NCBI GenBank assembly: GCA_017537245.1
Contig: JAFYLD010000039.1
Location: 17,942 to 81,941, forward strand
Length of the DNA stretch: 64,000 bases
Reading direction: 5' to 3'
Source of the DNA: Clostridia bacterium
Lineage (GTDB): Bacteria > Bacillota > Clostridia > Oscillospirales > Acutalibacteraceae
Below, piece after piece: positions 17,585 to 26,832 of this stretch; within the stretch, counting starts at the first letter, position 1, and each line of letters starts with the position of its first letter. The position numbers and the translations under genes are program-made. Under the pieces are notes generated by a model. The model was given only the letters and a program-made list of their open reading frames with translations. It searched no databases and was not told where the DNA came from.

Positions 17585-19766
17585 TGCGGCTCAAAGAGAT
17601 TTTAACGATCTTTTAGAATGTATGAAAAATCAAGGCGGTAGTTACGATATTCCGCTTATTGAAAAGGCTTTTAATTATTGTGTTGACCATCACCTCGGTC
17701 AAAAACGTCTTACCAACGAGGAGTATTATATTCACCCGTATAACGTAGCAAAAATCATTGTTACTTTGGGTATGGATAGTCAATCTATTACCGCGGCGCT
17801 TTTGCACGACGTTGTAGAAGATACCGACGTAGAAATAGACGAGATTAAGCGTCTTTTTGGCGATGACGTTGCGCTATTGGTTGACGGCGTTACAAAGATT
17901 GGTCGACTTAATATCTTCTCTAAAGAGCAAGAGCAGGCCGAAAGCCTTAGAAAAATGCTTATTGCGATGGGTAAGGATATTCGTGTAATTATTATTAAAC
18001 TTGCCGATAGACTTCACAATATGCGTACCCTTGGCGCTATGCCAGAGCAAAAGCAACGCGATAAGGCGCTCGAGACACTCGAAGTTTATGCGCCTATTGC
18101 TCACCGACTTGGTATTAGACCGGTTAAGGAAGAGCTAGAAGATCTTGCGATTAAGCATCTTGACCCGATCGCATATAATGAGATTGAGGAACTTTTAAAG
18201 GTTAGAAAGCATCAACGTATTCAAATTCTTGAAGAAATTGAAAAGAGAATTGAAACACGTCTTAAAGATGAACTTCCAAACGTTAAGATGTCTTTCCAAG
18301 GACGAGTTAAATCAATACATGGTATTTACCGTAAAATGTACGTTCAAAATCGCGATTTTGACGAAATTTACGACGTTTATGCAATACGTGTAATTACTGA
18401 TACGGTTGCCGACTGTTATAATATTTTGGGTATAATGCACGATATGTTCCGTCCTATTCCAAATAGATTTAAGGACTATATATCTACTCCAAAGCCTAAT
18501 ATGTATCAGTCGCTTCATACCACCGTTATCAGCCGTGAGGGTGTACCTTTTGAGATACAGATTCGTACTTTTGAAATGCACCATACCGCTGAATTCGGTA
18601 TCGCGGCGCACTGGAAGTACAAAGAGGGTATTACCGGTACCGACAAATATATGGAAGACCGTCTTGCTTGGATTCGACAGGTGCTCGAAACCTCTGACGT
18701 TTCGGGTGACGCGTCTGAAATTGTTAGAACTATTAAAATTGACCTAAGCCAAGAAGACGTATTTGCCGTAACTCCACGTGGTGACGTAATAAATCTTCCG
18801 GTTGGTTCTACCGTTGTTGACTTTGCTTTTGCTATTCACTCGGCCGTTGGTATTAAAATGGTTGGTGCTAAGGCAAATGGTAAGATAGTGCCTATTAACC
18901 ACGAGATTAAAACGGGTGAGGTTATAGAGATACTTACCACCAATCAAGCAGGTCACGGACCTAGCCGTGATTGGATGAATATTGCCGTAACAAACTCGGC
19001 AAAGGCAAAGATTCGTTCTTGGTTTAAGCGTGAAAAACGCGATGAAAATATCGCTCAGGGTAGAGAAGACCTCGAGCGTGAACTTCGCCGCAACAACATT
19101 AACTTTAACGATAAAGAGTTTGAAGAATATATCGACGATTTAGCCCGCCGTATGAAGTTTGCTGACAGCGATGAATTCTATGCCGCTATTGGTTATGGTG
19201 GCGTGCTTATTTCAAAGATAATTCCTCGTATGCGTGAGGACTACACCAAGCGTAATTCTGCGGCAAAAGCGGTGGAAATTAAGACGCTCGCGCCAAAACG
19301 TCAAACCTCGTCAGAGGGCGTTGTGGTAGAGGGTATTGACAACTGTCTTGTTAAGCTCTCTAAATGCTGCGCGCCGCTACCTGGTGACGATATTATCGGC
19401 TTTATTACTCGTGGACACGGCGTATCTATTCACAAGTGTGACTGTAACAACGTGCCACGCGATATTTCAAAATGCGATGAGCCTGATCGTTGGGTACACG
19501 CGCATTGGGACAACGTAAGAAGCGAGAGCTTTACCTCTACGTTGCAGATATCTGCAATCGACCGTGAGGGCCTTGTAGGTGACGTTATGAACACCGCTTA
19601 TAATATGCGACTTGCGGTGCATCAAATCAATGCTCGTCAGCTTAAAGCGGGCAATAGTGTAATTCATCTTACAATTAGCGCAGAAAGTGTTGAGCACTTG
19701 CGCAGTATTATTGCAAGAATGGAAAAAATATCGGGCGTTTTCAGCGTAGAAAGAGTGGTGCAGTAA
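17571..19766 (+). CDS. rel: Bifunctional (p)ppGpp synthetase/hydrolase (RSH)
   Basis: Makes and degrades the stringent-response alarmone. Domains in order: HD hydrolase (LLHDVVEDTD, HD at 79-80, intact HD/ED metal motif), synthetase (YDVYAIRVITD and EIQIRTFEMHH), TGS (VFAVTPRGDVINLPVGS), helical, zinc-finger (KCCAPLPGDD with CDC) and C-terminal ACT. Both catalytic halves look active. Start at ATG 17571 is taken; GTG 17577 is an alternative, with AAAGG 4 and 10 bases upstream respectively. Follows recJ and precedes dtd, the usual Firmicute order. Confidence 0.96.
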   Translation: MVVNSAAQRDFNDLLECMKNQGGSYDIPLIEKAFNYCVDHHLGQKRLTNEEYYIHPYNVAKIIVTLGMDSQSITAALLHDVVEDTDVEIDEIKRLFGDDVALLVDGVTKIGRLNIFSKEQEQAESLRKMLIAMGKDIRVIIIKLADRLHNMRTLGAMPEQKQRDKALETLEVYAPIAHRLGIRPVKEELEDLAIKHLDPIAYNEIEELLKVRKHQRIQILEEIEKRIETRLKDELPNVKMSFQGRVKSIHGIYRKMYVQNRDFDEIYDVYAIRVITDTVADCYNILGIMHDMFRPIPNRFKDYISTPKPNMYQSLHTTVISREGVPFEIQIRTFEMHHTAEFGIAAHWKYKEGITGTDKYMEDRLAWIRQVLETSDVSGDASEIVRTIKIDLSQEDVFAVTPRGDVINLPVGSTVVDFAFAIHSAVGIKMVGAKANGKIVPINHEIKTGEVIEILTTNQAGHGPSRDWMNIAVTNSAKAKIRSWFKREKRDENIAQGREDLERELRRNNINFNDKEFEEYIDDLARRMKFADSDEFYAAIGYGGVLISKIIPRMREDYTKRNSAAKAVEIKTLAPKRQTSSEGVVVEGIDNCLVKLSKCCAPLPGDDIIGFITRGHGVSIHKCDCNNVPRDISKCDEPDRWVHAHWDNVRSESFTSTLQISAIDREGLVGDVMNTAYNMRLAVHQINARQLKAGNSVIHLTISAESVEHLRSIIARMEKISGVFSVERVVQ

Positions 19767-19767
19767 C

Positions 19768-20229
19768 ATGCGCGCAGTAATTCAAAGGGTTAAAAACGCA
19801 AACGTTACGGTTGACGGCGCAGTTGTCGGCAAATGTGGCGTGGGATATATGATTTTGTTTTGCGCGGTTGAAGGGGACAGTGAAAGCGATATAGATTTGC
19901 TTGCAAAAAAGACCGCAAATCTTCGTATTTTTGAAGATGAAAACGGAAAGATGAATAAATCTATTCTTGATATTGACGGCGAGATTTTATGCATATCGCA
20001 GTTTACTCTTGCCGCCGATACCAAAAAGGGAAATCGTCCGTCTTTTATAAACGCTATGGAGCCAACGACCGCATCGAAGTATTATGATTTATACTGTGAA
20101 GCGTTAAAAGTAAATGGCGTAAAAAGCGTTGAAACGGGTGAGTTTGGCGCCGATATGCAGGTGTCTCTCGTAAACGATGGACCCGTTACTATAATTTTGG
20201 ACACAGACGTTTGGAATAAAAAGGGATAA
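19768..20229 (+). CDS. dtd: D-aminoacyl-tRNA deacylase
   Basis: Removes D-amino acids (and achiral Gly from tRNA-Ala) from mischarged tRNA; acts as a homodimer. The SQFTLAADTKKGNRPSF motif and the cross-subunit GP motif in NDGPVTI are both present. Length 153 is normal. It starts one base after the rel stop, so it is cotranscribed with rel, as in many Firmicutes. Confidence 0.97.
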   Translation: MRAVIQRVKNANVTVDGAVVGKCGVGYMILFCAVEGDSESDIDLLAKKTANLRIFEDENGKMNKSILDIDGEILCISQFTLAADTKKGNRPSFINAMEPTTASKYYDLYCEALKVNGVKSVETGEFGADMQVSLVNDGPVTIILDTDVWNKKG

Positions 20230-20231
20230 AC

Positions 20232-20852
20232 ATGAAGGTTGAATTTTTACTTAAGGGGCATTTAGCTACCTATTCAAATTGCTATGGCATACTTACCGAT
20301 AAAGCGGCAATTGTTGTTGACCCTGGTAAGTACACAACCGAATTAAAGGATTTTTTGGTAAGCAATGCCGATAAAACTCGTCTTATACTTATTACACACG
20401 CGCATTACGACCATATTGGCGGTGCGCTGCAGTTACGCGAAGAAACCGGTGTAAAAATAGCTATTGGTAAAAACGAGGAATTTGCGCTTTCTGATATGGC
20501 GTATAACTTGTCGGGCAGATTTACTCCTGCTATTCCTGCTTTTAATGCTGATTATACCATCGAAGACGAAGAAGAATTCACAGTAGGTGACGTTACTATA
20601 AAGGCATTTGAGCTACCTGGTCATACTATTGGCGGTATGTGCTATCTTATTGACGACTGTCTTTTTAGCGGTGATATGCTATTTTATCAAACCGTTGGCA
20701 GAGTAGACCTACCAGGTGGTAATATTACCGATATGAAAGAGTCACTTGATAGAATGATGTGGCTATTTGACGATGAGGTTAAGGTGTATTCGGGGCATGG
20801 CGAGGTTACTACCATAGGTCACGAAAGAAAATATAACCCATATTTGAGGTAA
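20232..20852 (+). CDS. MBL-fold metallo-hydrolase (glyoxalase II-like)
   Basis: 206-residue metallo-beta-lactamase fold protein with the binuclear-metal motif THAHYDHIGG, a later GHT (LPGHTIGGMC), an SGDMLF aspartate and a C-terminal GHG histidine. This is the short glyoxalase II-like family found next to dtd and rel in many Firmicutes. The substrate is not established; hydroxyacylglutathione hydrolase activity should not be assumed in a bacterium that may lack glutathione. Confidence 0.88.
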   Translation: MKVEFLLKGHLATYSNCYGILTDKAAIVVDPGKYTTELKDFLVSNADKTRLILITHAHYDHIGGALQLREETGVKIAIGKNEEFALSDMAYNLSGRFTPAIPAFNADYTIEDEEEFTVGDVTIKAFELPGHTIGGMCYLIDDCLFSGDMLFYQTVGRVDLPGGNITDMKESLDRMMWLFDDEVKVYSGHGEVTTIGHERKYNPYLR

Positions 20853-20855
20853 AAG

Positions 20856-22349
20856 ATGAAGTTATGTAACATAGGTCATACCTTTGACTATGAGATGGAA
20901 AAGCTTATACGACTTTTCTTGCCTTTTGAAAAAATCGAGGTTTTAAACGCAGAAGAAAATGATACTAACTGCGCTATTTGCAAGGTTTTTGAAGAGGGCG
21001 ACGATATTATCGTGTGTGCTAAGCTTTCGCTCGATAACGACGTTGCAGAGTTTTCGGCGGTGGTTGATAAATCAATAACCGACACGCGCAAAGAAACTCA
21101 GCACGAACTTGCAAGACAGTTATTTTATTGTTTTGAAAAGATTATGGGTTATAGACCCGATTGGGGCATACTAACCGGTGTGCGCCCTGCAAAACTTTAT
21201 TTGCGTTACTGTAACGAGTATGGCGAAGAATACGCTAAAAACTTTTTTAAATCAAAGTTTTTAGTAAGTGATAAAAAGCTAGAACTTTGCAAAAAGACGG
21301 TAAAGAGTGAAGAAGATATTATATCTTTATCGGGTGATAATTCCTTTAGCCTTTATTTATCAATTCCGTTTTGCCCAACAAGATGCTCTTATTGCTCGTT
21401 TGTATCACACGCTATTGAAAAAGCCAAAGATATAATTCCGCAGTACGTTGATTTATTGTGCCAAGAGCTCGAGATTACAGCCCAAATTGCCAAAGAATTA
21501 GATTTGCGACTTGAAACGGTTTATATGGGTGGAGGCACACCAACAACTCTTAATGCCGAGCAGTTAAACCGAGTGCTCACTACAGTTAGAGAAAATTTTG
21601 ATATGTCTTGCGTGCGTGAGTTTACAGTAGAAGCAGGTCGCCCTGACACAATAGACGCTGATAAACTTATTGCAATAAAGCAAAACGGTGTTACTCGAAT
21701 TAGCATAAATCCTCAAACTATGAACGATAGCGTGCTTGAGTGCATAGGTAGAAAGCACAGCGCCAACGATACCGTAAAGGCGTTTGAACTGGCTAGAGAA
21801 ATAGGTTTTGACAATATAAATATGGATCTTATCGCGGGATTACCGACCGATACTACCGAAAGTTTTAAAGACACTTTGTCACAAATTTTAAAACTAAATC
21901 CCGAAAGCGTTACGGTACATTCGCTATCGATGAAACGCGCGTCGACCTTGAATACTACAGGTCAACACGAAGAGATAAAAATGGGCGCGGTAGCGGCCGA
22001 AATGGTGGATTTTGCGCAAAACGAGCTTGCTGCAAATGAGATTTTGCCATACTATATGTATAGACAAAGTAAGACCGTTGGCAATCTTGAAAACGTTGGC
22101 TATGCAAAGCGTGGTTGCGAGGGGCTTTATAACGTATATATTATGGACGAAACTCATACAATACTTGCGTGTGGCGCTTCGGCAGTGACTAAGCTTAAAG
22201 ATAGAGAAAGCAAAAATATAAAACGAATTTTCAATTTTAAATATCCGTACGAGTACATAAATGGGTTCGGGGAACTCATTTCACGTAAAACAGAGATAGG
22301 TGAGTTTTATGATAAATACTTTAAACGAGATAAACAAGAAAGCAATTGA
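20856..22349 (+). CDS. HemZ-like radical SAM coproporphyrinogen dehydrogenase family protein
   Basis: 497-residue radical SAM enzyme. The cluster motif FCPTRCSYCSF (CxxxCxxC) is at about residues 172-180, followed by a YMGGGTPTTL glycine motif and the NMDLIAGLPTDT segment of the HemN family. About 160 N-terminal residues before the radical SAM domain match the layout of B. subtilis HemZ rather than HemN or HemW. No other haem genes are nearby, so a porphyrin substrate is family inference only. It follows the MBL gene by 3 bases; the next gene starts inside its 3' end. Confidence 0.82.
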   Translation: MKLCNIGHTFDYEMEKLIRLFLPFEKIEVLNAEENDTNCAICKVFEEGDDIIVCAKLSLDNDVAEFSAVVDKSITDTRKETQHELARQLFYCFEKIMGYRPDWGILTGVRPAKLYLRYCNEYGEEYAKNFFKSKFLVSDKKLELCKKTVKSEEDIISLSGDNSFSLYLSIPFCPTRCSYCSFVSHAIEKAKDIIPQYVDLLCQELEITAQIAKELDLRLETVYMGGGTPTTLNAEQLNRVLTTVRENFDMSCVREFTVEAGRPDTIDADKLIAIKQNGVTRISINPQTMNDSVLECIGRKHSANDTVKAFELAREIGFDNINMDLIAGLPTDTTESFKDTLSQILKLNPESVTVHSLSMKRASTLNTTGQHEEIKMGAVAAEMVDFAQNELAANEILPYYMYRQSKTVGNLENVGYAKRGCEGLYNVYIMDETHTILACGASAVTKLKDRESKNIKRIFNFKYPYEYINGFGELISRKTEIGEFYDKYFKRDKQESN

Positions 22350-23235
22350 AAGTCCAAAAGAATTTATCAAAATTTGTAATAAAGAATATTTGGAAAATCT
22401 AACTAATATTGCCGCTAGAATATCGGGCGATGATGATATAAAGATTGTTGCAATTGCTGGCCCTTCGGGTTCTGGCAAGACTACTACCGCGCATATTTTG
22501 CAAGAAAGACTAAAAAAGTTTGGCGAAACGGTTGCGGTTGTATCGCTTGATGATTTTTATCTGTCGGCCGATGAGTTGCCGATTTTGCCCGATGGCAGTA
22601 AAGATATAGAATCGGTCGAGTCGCTAGATATTTCGCTTATTAAGAAATGCTTTGAGCAGGTTATTTCAAGCGGCAAAACAAACCTACCGCAATATGATTT
22701 TAAAACGCAGGTTAGTATTCATAACGCAAATCCGATTGATATAGGTCAAAAGGGAATTTTGATTGTCGAGGGACTACATGCTATGAATCCGCTAATTTCT
22801 GATTTGGTGGAGCGCAAAAACATTTTTAAAATCTATATTAGCGTTAATCGTTCCGTCGATGACGAAAACGGTGTTCAACTGCTTTCTAGCCGACAAATAA
22901 GACTTATTCGCAGGGTGCTTCGCGATGATAAGTTTAGAGGCGCTACCGCAACGCGTACGCTTCATTTGTGGAACAGTGTAATCGATGGTGAGCGAAAATA
23001 TTTGTACTGTTTTAAAGACACGGCAGATATTCAGTTGGTTACGTTTCACCCTTATGAATTGGGCATTTATCGTGAGCGTTTTGGTAAAATGCGCAGCACG
23101 GTAAATAAAAACGCGCCTTGTTATGATTATTTTATAAAAACTGCAAACGCGCTCGAGCGATTTGCTGCAATTGATAGCGCTCTTGTGCCGAGTGATTCGC
23201 TTGTTAGAGAGTTTATTGGCGGACTAGAACTTTAA
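22309..23235 (+). CDS. Uridine kinase/phosphoribulokinase-like P-loop kinase
   Basis: 308-residue kinase of the uridine kinase superfamily. Walker A GPSGSGKTTTA at about residues 51-61, a SLDDFYLSADELP lid/substrate segment and VEGLHAMNP (Walker B-like). In Firmicutes such long forms are annotated as nucleoside kinase; the phosphate acceptor is not certain. The ATG at 22309 lies inside the upstream gene (40-base overlap) with AGGTGAG upstream; GTG 22300 overlaps that ribosome binding site. Confidence 0.82.
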   Translation: MINTLNEINKKAIESPKEFIKICNKEYLENLTNIAARISGDDDIKIVAIAGPSGSGKTTTAHILQERLKKFGETVAVVSLDDFYLSADELPILPDGSKDIESVESLDISLIKKCFEQVISSGKTNLPQYDFKTQVSIHNANPIDIGQKGILIVEGLHAMNPLISDLVERKNIFKIYISVNRSVDDENGVQLLSSRQIRLIRRVLRDDKFRGATATRTLHLWNSVIDGERKYLYCFKDTADIQLVTFHPYELGIYRERFGKMRSTVNKNAPCYDYFIKTANALERFAAIDSALVPSDSLVREFIGGLEL

Positions 23236-23255
23236 AAAATGTCGGAGGTATTTAA

Positions 23256-23615
23256 ATGGGATTTTTAGAAGATGCTGTAGGCAAGACCAAAGAAGTATTT
23301 GATATTGCTTGCAAAAAAACTGACGAAATTTTGACGTTAGAGAAGCAAAAATTTACTCTTGCATCACTTAAATCAAAGAGAGAAAAAGATTTTGCCGCTC
23401 TTGGTCGAATTTATTTTGAACTTGTAAAAGATGATGAAGATGCCGATGAAGACGTTTTAAATCTTGTTGACGAAATTTGCGACAAGAGCCAGGAGATAGA
23501 ACTGCTTGAGGCAGAAATTCGTTATGCAAAATATCAACGCGCTTGTCATGAGTGTGGTTCTAGTGTTGATGCGAATTCCGCCTTTTGTAATAAATGCGGC
23601 GCAAAACTTGATTGA
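23256..23615 (+). CDS. Small protein with C-terminal zinc ribbon
   Basis: 119 residues. The N-terminal 85 residues are helical and charged; the C-terminus is a zinc ribbon with two CxxC knuckles (CHECG and CNKCG, residues about 98-116). Proteins of this build are common in Clostridia but have no assigned role. CGGAGG lies before the ATG. It is closely followed by the nucleosidase gene and may be cotranscribed with it. Confidence 0.75.
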   Translation: MGFLEDAVGKTKEVFDIACKKTDEILTLEKQKFTLASLKSKREKDFAALGRIYFELVKDDEDADEDVLNLVDEICDKSQEIELLEAEIRYAKYQRACHECGSSVDANSAFCNKCGAKLD

Positions 23616-23621
23616 GGAATA

Positions 23622-24326
23622 ATGATGATGAATAAAAAGATTGGTATAGTAGTTGCAGACTACGATGAATATGCTCCGTTTGTAGAGGCGGTAAAGCAGT
23701 ATAATACAAAAGAATATAAGTATTTTAACCGTTTGGCAATTAGTTTTGAGTGCGGCAATGCCGAAGTTATATGTATAAATTGCGGTATTGGCAAAGTAAA
23801 TGCCGCTACAGCTGCGACACATTTGGCAGATATGGGATGTACATATATTTTAAACTATGGTCTTTCGGGTGGTATTAGCCGAGTACACCGCGGCGAAATT
23901 GTGTTGCCCGACAAGTTTTTGGAGCACGATTTTGACCTTACGGGTATTGGTTATAAGCCTTGTGAAAAGCCCGGTCAAAAATATATTTACGACGCTGATC
24001 AAAAACTTTTGGCAAAAGCTAGAGCGGCAATAGGCGAGTGTCAAAGCGGCACTGCGGTTTGCGGTGATAGATTTATATGTAACGCGGCCGACCGCGACTT
24101 TTTGCGCGATACATTCCAGGCTACGTCCTGCGATATGGAAACTGCGGCGATAGCAAGCGTTTGTGATATGGCAAATATTCCGTATCTTAGTTTAAGACGC
24201 GTATCTGACGACGCAGGTGAGGATGCTTATTCAAATTATAGTGAAATGAATACAGGCGAGGGCAAAACTCTTTCAGAAGTTTTTGGTAAGATTTTGTTCG
24301 CTTTGTGTGATGAGGTAGAATTATAA
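23622..24326 (+). CDS. 5'-methylthioadenosine/S-adenosylhomocysteine nucleosidase-like
   Basis: 234-residue purine nucleosidase of the PNP/UDP superfamily. Signature segments: GIGKVNAATAATHLAD, NYGLSGGI and CDMETAAIASVC, the last carrying the ribose-binding Met-Glu pair. It would recycle MTA and SAH from SAM-dependent reactions, or act as a related nucleoside phosphorylase. Three ATG codons lie in tandem at the start (23622, 23625 with frame kept, and the next Met); GAGGAA is just upstream. The stop overlaps the next ATG. Confidence 0.82.
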   Translation: MMMNKKIGIVVADYDEYAPFVEAVKQYNTKEYKYFNRLAISFECGNAEVICINCGIGKVNAATAATHLADMGCTYILNYGLSGGISRVHRGEIVLPDKFLEHDFDLTGIGYKPCEKPGQKYIYDADQKLLAKARAAIGECQSGTAVCGDRFICNAADRDFLRDTFQATSCDMETAAIASVCDMANIPYLSLRRVSDDAGEDAYSNYSEMNTGEGKTLSEVFGKILFALCDEVEL

Positions 24327-26023
24327 TGCAAGAAAAGAAAAGAAAACAGCAAAGTTTTGAATACGGCGCGATGATACTCCTTTGCTCTACGCTTTTGGTA
24401 AAGATTATAGGCGCTATATTTAAGATTCCACTTTCTAACCTTATAGGCGACTTGGGTTTTGGTTATTTTTCTTCTGCCTATGATTTATTTACTCCTATAT
24501 ATACTCTTGCGATGGCAGGACTCCCGATTGCGATTTCGCGTATGGTTGCCGAGCATATGGCAAAAGAGAACTACCGCGACGTTAAAAAGACGTTTAGTGT
24601 AACTAGCAAGATTTTTATTGTAACAGGTCTTGTTGCAATGCTTTTGATGTTATGCTTTACCGATAAGTTTGTCGAATCGACCGACCCTACGGGTAGAACA
24701 ACGTATAGTATTTATGCTATTGTACCGGCGCTATTGGTTTGTTGCGTGACTTCTGCGTTTAGAGGATACTATGAAGGTCTTAGAAATATGTATCCTACCG
24801 CTTTTTCGGACGTAATAGAATCGCTAGGTAAACTAATTTTAGGCTATGGATTTGCCTACGTTGTATTAAAACTTACAAACGACGTTGCTTATGCGGCGGC
24901 GGGCGCAATGTTTGGTATTACTATTGGTAGTGTAGCGGCAGCGCTGTTTTTGTTTATTCGCCATAAGGTCAAAGGCGATGGTATTACCAAGCAAGAACTT
25001 GATAATTCGCCGGCTCCACAAAGAACAAAGATAATTGTTAAAAGTGTAATAGTAATTGCGATACCTGTTGTATTTGCATCTTTAGCAAACAGTTTTTCTT
25101 CTCTTGCCGATGCGTTTTTTGTTAAGAAACATCTTGCCAATATGATGGGCGAGCACGCCGATTATATACGCGAAATGTATCAATCTTCTATAGCTGATTA
25201 CGATTTAGCACAGCTTAAAAAAGAATTGCCGATACTTTCTAATAGTGAAATACCAACCTTCCTCTATGGTATTCGTGGTAAGGCGTTTACACTTTATAAT
25301 CTAGTTCCCGCTATTACTTCGGTGTTAGGTGTCAGTGCGTTACCGGTACTAGCTACAGCGTGGACAAAGAAAGATAAGGCACTTTTAAAGCGAAATATTG
25401 AGTCACCGCTTAAATTAACTGCATTAATATCAATGCCGATAGGTATGGGCTTTGTATTTTTTGGCGATCAAATTATGGGACTAATTTACAGTACGACTGC
25501 ATCGGTTGAAATAGGTGGTACAATACTACAAATTTATGGTTTTGCAGCGATATTTGCCGGTATATCAATTCCTATGACTAGCATGTTACAATCGGTAAAA
25601 AAAGAGTTGTTTGCGTTTATAAATATTGCTGTTGGCGCTGTGATAAAAGTTGTTGTAAACTATTTCTTAGTTAGTATTCCAAGCATTAATATTAAGGGCG
25701 CGGCAATAGGTACGCTTGCATGCTTTGCCTACGTTTTCATTGCTCACTTTATTACGCTTATGGTCGCTACCGGTATTAAACCAAACGTTTGGAAAACTAT
25801 ACTAAAGCCACTAATCGCGGCTGTGGCGTGCGGACTTAGTACCGTTGTTTTAGACTTGAGTTCTAGGGGAAAATTTGGTACCGTAATAGAGATTGGCGTT
25901 GCTGCGGTGGTTTACGTGCTTGTTCTTGTAATTCTTAATACATTTGAGCCGGATGACATTTTATCGTTACCAAAGGGCGAAAAACTGCTAAAAATCTTTA
26001 AAAAACTAAGAATTATTAGATAA
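24326..26023 (+). CDS. SpoVB/MurJ-like polysaccharide flippase (MOP superfamily)
   Basis: 565-residue integral membrane protein with about 14 predicted helices, the usual number for lipid-linked oligosaccharide flippases. The N-terminal GAMILLCSTLLVKIIGAIFKIPL segment and the internal SAFRGYYEGLRNMYPTAFS motif are characteristic of the Firmicute SpoVB/YabM/YtgP group. Its position upstream of the yabO-yabP-yabQ-divIC set matches YabM in Bacillus. It is likely to translocate a lipid-linked cell-wall precursor; whether vegetative or sporulation-specific is not visible. Confidence 0.87.
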   Translation: MQEKKRKQQSFEYGAMILLCSTLLVKIIGAIFKIPLSNLIGDLGFGYFSSAYDLFTPIYTLAMAGLPIAISRMVAEHMAKENYRDVKKTFSVTSKIFIVTGLVAMLLMLCFTDKFVESTDPTGRTTYSIYAIVPALLVCCVTSAFRGYYEGLRNMYPTAFSDVIESLGKLILGYGFAYVVLKLTNDVAYAAAGAMFGITIGSVAAALFLFIRHKVKGDGITKQELDNSPAPQRTKIIVKSVIVIAIPVVFASLANSFSSLADAFFVKKHLANMMGEHADYIREMYQSSIADYDLAQLKKELPILSNSEIPTFLYGIRGKAFTLYNLVPAITSVLGVSALPVLATAWTKKDKALLKRNIESPLKLTALISMPIGMGFVFFGDQIMGLIYSTTASVEIGGTILQIYGFAAIFAGISIPMTSMLQSVKKELFAFINIAVGAVIKVVVNYFLVSIPSINIKGAAIGTLACFAYVFIAHFITLMVATGIKPNVWKTILKPLIAAVACGLSTVVLDLSSRGKFGTVIEIGVAAVVYVLVLVILNTFEPDDILSLPKGEKLLKIFKKLRIIR

Positions 26024-26090
26024 TTGTAGTTAAAATAGACAAAATTATGCAAAAATGTTTGAATAATTTAATGAATAAATTAAAAAACAG

Positions 26091-26118
26091 TTGATTTTTT
26101 CCAATTATATTGTATAAT
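26091..26118 (+). promoter_or_regulatory. Sigma-A promoter of hup
   Basis: TTGATT (26091-26096), 16-base spacer, TATAAT (26113-26118). The leader of about 85 bases contains a direct repeat TTTAGACGT at 26122-26130 and 26142-26150. Confidence 0.7.
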
Positions 26119-26207
26119 GAATTTAGACGTTTAAAATGCTTTTTAGACGTGTGATCTTTGGGTGGTTAAAACTTGAAGAAAACGAAAAATATTAGGAGGT
26201 TCTAACT

Positions 26208-26492
26208 ATGAACAAGACAGAATTAGTAGCAGCAGTTGCAGAGAAAGCAGGTCTTTCTAACAAAGATGCAGCAAAGGCAGTAGCAGCAGTATTTGACGCT
26301 ATCGCTGATTCTCTTAAGGCAGGCGACAAGGTAGCTCTTGTTGGCTTTGGTACATTCTCAGTTAAAGAGCGTGCAGCTCGCGAAGGTATCAACCCACTTA
26401 CCGGTGCTAAGATTGCTATCGCAGCTTCTAAGGCTCCTGCTTTCAAAGCTGGTAAAGCTCTTAAAGACGCTATCAACTTATTTAAAAATTAG
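26208..26492 (+). CDS. hup: HU-family DNA-binding protein
   Basis: 94-residue histone-like dimeric nucleoid protein. The N-terminal [21 protein letters not shown] helices, the [15 protein letters not shown] saddle and the following beta-arm region with GINPLTG (the arm Pro is present) are diagnostic. Codon use looks optimised (GCA, GCT, CTT), fitting high expression. AGGAGG lies 7 bases before the ATG. It has its own promoter and a terminator, but the following S4 gene is close enough for read-through. Confidence 0.97.
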   Translation: MNKTELVAAVAEKAGLSNKDAAKAVAAVFDAIADSLKAGDKVALVGFGTFSVKERAAREGINPLTGAKIAIAASKAPAFKAGKALKDAINLFKN

Positions 26493-26499
26493 TAGCAAT

Positions 26500-26531
26500 G
26501 AGCCGCCTTTTTTGGCGGCTCGAAATTTTTT
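26500..26531 (+). terminator. Terminator after hup
   Basis: Stem GAGCCGCC / GGCGGCTC with a T6 loop; the T-run starts 4 bases after the stem (GAAATTTTTT), so termination may be partial, allowing expression of the downstream cluster. Confidence 0.8.
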
Positions 26532-26545
26532 ATAAGGAAAAATTT

Positions 26546-26788
26546 ATGAGATTAGACAAGTATTTAAAAGTGTCGCGCATTATTAAACGCCGCACCATTG
26601 CAAACGAAGCTTGCGATGCGGGCAGGGTAAACGTTAACGGCCGTGTGGCAAGAGCATCGCTTGATATAAAGGTAAATGATATTATCGAAATATCGTTTGG
26701 CGCAAAGAACGTTAAGGTTCAGGTGCTAAACGTTGCTGAAACGGTTAAAAAAGACGATGCGGCACTTATGTATAAAATAATAGAATAA
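26546..26788 (+). CDS. rqcP: RqcP/YabO-type S4 RNA-binding protein
   Basis: 80-residue S4-domain protein. [28 protein letters not shown] is the canonical S4 start. In B. subtilis this protein (YabO, RqcP) works with RqcH in ribosome quality control, aiding alanine-tail synthesis on stalled 50S subunits. ATG 26546 has AAGGA 8 bases upstream. Gene order hup-yabO-yabP-yabQ-divIC supports the assignment. Confidence 0.9.
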   Translation: MRLDKYLKVSRIIKRRTIANEACDAGRVNVNGRVARASLDIKVNDIIEISFGAKNVKVQVLNVAETVKKDDAALMYKIIE

Positions 26789-26790
26789 CA

Positions 26791-26832
26791 AAAACACCTC
26801 ACCAATATATTTAAAGTGAGGTGTTTTATTTT
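26791..26832 (+). terminator. Hairpin with U-tract overlapping yabP ribosome binding site and start
   Basis: Perfect 12-bp stem AAAACACCTCAC (26791-26802) / GTGAGGTGTTTT (26816-26827) followed by ATTTT. The 3' arm contains the yabP Shine-Dalgarno GAGG (26818-26821) and the TTG start (26831) is part of the U-tract. It can act as terminator, attenuator or translational lock. Confidence 0.75.

Noticed and set aside
26816-26830. GTG start for yabP
   Set aside because: It would lie in the hairpin arm with no ribosome binding site; TTG 26831 has GAGG at proper distance.
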